From: 2-12-FULL-35-23 sp965196985
GTDB taxonomy: Bacteria; Pseudomonadota; Gammaproteobacteria; UBA12402
Length of the DNA stretch: 64,000 nucleotides
Direction: 5' to 3'
Assembly: GCA_965196985.1 (NCBI GenBank)
Contig: CBDALO010000064.1
Coordinates: forward strand, 55,721-119,720
Made by a program: the position numbers and the translations under genes. The notes beneath the pieces were generated by a model. It ran no database searches. It saw only the letters and a program-made list of their open reading frames with translations, and was not told where the DNA came from. Positions 62,395 through 64,000 of the stretch are shown piece after piece (within the stretch, counting starts at the first letter, position 1; each line of letters starts with the position of its first letter).

Positions 62395-63579
62395 ATGCAA
62401 ATCGCTAAACGCACTCTGCAATTAAAACCTTCCGCAACCCTTGCTATTTCGGCAAAAGCGAAAGCACTTAAAGCGGCTGGTGAGCCTATCATTAACCTCA
62501 GCGCTGGTGAGCCAGACTTCAATACACCTGATTTCATCTGTGAAGCAGCCATAAAAGCAATTAAAGACGGCAAGCATCGCTATACTGCTGCAGATGGTAC
62601 ACCTGAGCTAAAACAGGCCATTATTGATAAATTCGCCACACAAAATAATCTAAGCTATACCACTGAACAAGTAATTGCCTCAACTGGTGCTAAACAAGCA
62701 CTCTTTAATGCTTTTATGGCGCTACTTAACCCTGGCGATGAAGTTATCATTCCAGCACCTTACTGGGTTTCTTACCCAGCTATGACACAACTCGCTGAGG
62801 CTATACCTATTACAATTCCCACCACCTTGGCCAGCCATTACAAAATTACTGCTGAACAACTTGAAGCCACTATTACAAAAAAAAGCCGCTTGCTTATCCT
62901 CAACAGCCCATCTAACCCAAGTGGTCAAGCTTACTCTCATAGTGAGCTAAAAGCCTTAGCCGAGGTACTTCTCAAACACCCTAATATCGCCATCATTTGT
63001 GATGATATTTATGAGCACATTTACTGGGGCAAAGAACCTTTTGCCAACCTCGTTATGATCTGCCCAGAGTTAATGGACCGGACCATTGTGCTCAATGGTG
63101 TCTCCAAGGCCTATGCCATGACTGGTTGGCGCCTAGGCTATGCAGCAGGCCCTAAAGATATTCTTGCTGTAATGAAAAAAATTCAGTCTCAAAGCACTTC
63201 AAACCCTTGCTCCATTACTCAAGAAGCAGCGCTCGCCGCATTAACAGGTGATCAAAGCTGCGTTATCAAAATGGTCAATGAATTTAAACAACGCCATGAC
63301 TATATCACCAAAGCGCTTGCTAGCATACCTGGCTTTGAGCTAGGAAGTTGCGATGGTGCCTTTTATGTTTTACCACACACACAAGCACTGATTGATCAAC
63401 TACCCAACGTAAGCGACGATATCGAACTTGCTGACCACCTACTAACTGAAGCAAAAGTTGCCACCGTTCCAGGCACCGCTTTTGACCAACCAGGTTATCT
63501 CAGACTCTCTTACGCACTTGATCAACCTAGCTTAGAAGAGGCTGTTACCCGCATCAAAACACTCGTTATAGCTAAGTAA
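62395..63579 (+). CDS. aspC: Pyridoxal-phosphate aminotransferase, aspartate type (class I)
   Basis: A 394-residue enzyme transferring amino groups between aspartate (or a related amino acid) and 2-oxoglutarate. LSAGEPDFNTPDFICEAAI is near residue 34, the cofactor-stacking region is STGAKQALFNAF, NSPSNPSG and CDDIYEHIYW contact the cofactor, the Schiff-base lysine is in LNGVSKAYAMTGWRLGYA, and the substrate arginine in GYLRLSYA. The organisation resembles the AspC/AatA 1-gamma type of bacilli and Legionella. It lies just after the right end of the rve-type IS, which may have replaced its upstream region. The symbol is approximate. Confidence 0.9.
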   Translation: MQIAKRTLQLKPSATLAISAKAKALKAAGEPIINLSAGEPDFNTPDFICEAAIKAIKDGKHRYTAADGTPELKQAIIDKFATQNNLSYTTEQVIASTGAKQALFNAFMALLNPGDEVIIPAPYWVSYPAMTQLAEAIPITIPTTLASHYKITAEQLEATITKKSRLLILNSPSNPSGQAYSHSELKALAEVLLKHPNIAIICDDIYEHIYWGKEPFANLVMICPELMDRTIVLNGVSKAYAMTGWRLGYAAGPKDILAVMKKIQSQSTSNPCSITQEAALAALTGDQSCVIKMVNEFKQRHDYITKALASIPGFELGSCDGAFYVLPHTQALIDQLPNVSDDIELADHLLTEAKVATVPGTAFDQPGYLRLSYALDQPSLEEAVTRIKTLVIAK

Positions 63580-63587
63580 CAAATCTA

Positions 63588-63679
63588 GTGCTAGAACGAT
63601 CCTTTCGCTCCCTACCACTAAAACGCCAGCTACTCGCATTCATTATCTGTGCTACTGCAACCTTTTTTGCTATTTATGT
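63588..63679 (+). pseudogene. N-terminal fragment of a membrane protein cut by ISKra4-type copy 2
   Basis: Thirty codons from a GTG at 63588 encode MLERSFRSLPLKRQLLAFIICATATFFAIY: a basic start and one membrane segment, as at the N-terminus of sensor kinases or diguanylate cyclases. The frame then enters the ISKra4-type element. The remainder presumably lies beyond the window. Confidence 0.55.
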
Positions 63680-64000
63680 GGGTGCTGCCTTTATATAATG
63701 TAGAAACATAATATACACTTTAACTTGATTACGGATGGTGTTTGGATGTTAGCTAGAATTCTCTCTGATGAAAATAATGAATTAACTATTGAGCTCAAGC
63801 TTCCACTAAAAGGATCCATGCTTGAATGTGAGGATGCAATTCTTGACGGCCTTAATGAGGTTGGAACATTAGCCACTGAAAAAGCTTTAAGTAAGTTTGA
63901 TGCAGATGGCTCTCCTATCCATGTTGGAAAAATAAAGCTAACAGCACGAAGTAGAGATGAAGCAAATTACCAAACGCCTTATGGAGTTGCTCGAGTTAAG
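63680..64000 (+). mobile_element. ISKra4-type element copy 2 (3' part outside window)
   Basis: Starts GGGTGCTGCCTTTATATAAT, as copy 1, and continues to the window end. It differs from copy 1 by several substitutions and a short deletion in the leader, so it is a slightly older or separate arrival. The right end and target duplication cannot be seen. Confidence 0.88.
63746..64000 (+). CDS. ISKra4-family transposase, partial (window edge)
   Basis: Eighty-five codons from the ATG at 63746 match the N-terminus of the copy at 60695 with few changes (MLARILSDEN against MSARIISDEN). The frame is open to the end of the window. Confidence 0.85.
   Translation, partial: MLARILSDENNELTIELKLPLKGSMLECEDAILDGLNEVGTLATEKALSKFDADGSPIHVGKIKLTARSRDEANYQTPYGVARVK

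Noticed and set aside
1..64000. CRISPR array, prophage or restriction-modification system
   Set aside because: No regularly spaced short direct repeats, no phage structural or cas genes, no methyltransferase motifs seen.

Overview
The window looks like chromosome of an AT-rich gammaproteobacterium related to the Legionellales (Coxiella/Rickettsiella/Legionella-type, probably host-associated). The reasons are the housekeeping proteins (UvrB, PheST, ThrS, IHF alpha, LexA, GshA), the classical thrS-infC-rpmI-rplT-pheS-pheT-ihfA-merR order behind a tRNA-Val, an ankyrin-repeat protein, a Rab-like pseudo-GTPase and other helical proteins of the kind used as secreted effectors. Species identity is an inference; no database was searched.

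Layout. 1-14.6 kb is a fairly normal metabolic/repair region: an AmpG-like transporter, serine deaminase, L,D-transpeptidase, response regulator, aromatic amino-acid permease, DAK2-DegV fusion, DUF1499, SDR, YajQ, DinB, LexA, GshA and an ABC-2 exporter. It is peppered with small non-coding repeats. 14.6-39.6 kb is an accessory region dominated by insertion sequences: an IS91-type element; a three-gene transposon (zinc-ribbon protein, DDE integrase, AAA ATPase) invaded by an IS110-type element; and copies of IS256-, IS4-, ISNCY- and IS66-type elements stacked inside one another. Remnants of at least three host-interaction-like genes lie between them. 39.8-54.9 kb returns to genes: a small hypothetical, an ankyrin protein, LysE, the translation/IHF operon, an OlsB-like acyltransferase, an alpha/beta hydrolase and UvrB. 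54.9-62.3 kb is another stack: an integrase-type IS broken by an IS66-type element (itself broken by an IS4-type element and recombined) and by an ISKra4-type element. It is followed by an aspartate-type aminotransferase and a gene cut by a second ISKra4 copy at the window edge.

The IS boundaries can be read exactly because target-site duplications (TSDs) survive. The IS256-type element is 1532 bp in all four copies once inserts and TSDs are subtracted. The IS4-type is 1469 bp in three copies and the IS66-type 1947 bp in three complete copies. This gives the relative order of insertions, lets interrupted genes be rejoined in frame, and shows that the expansion is recent because copies are nearly identical. 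I see no CRISPR array, prophage or clear new defence system. The most unusual items are the IS tower at 25.3-33.7 kb, likely recoding sites in two transposon genes, a structured leader (candidate bridge RNA) in the IS110-type element, interrupted effector-like genes, four families of small dispersed repeats, and an ATT-initiated infC.
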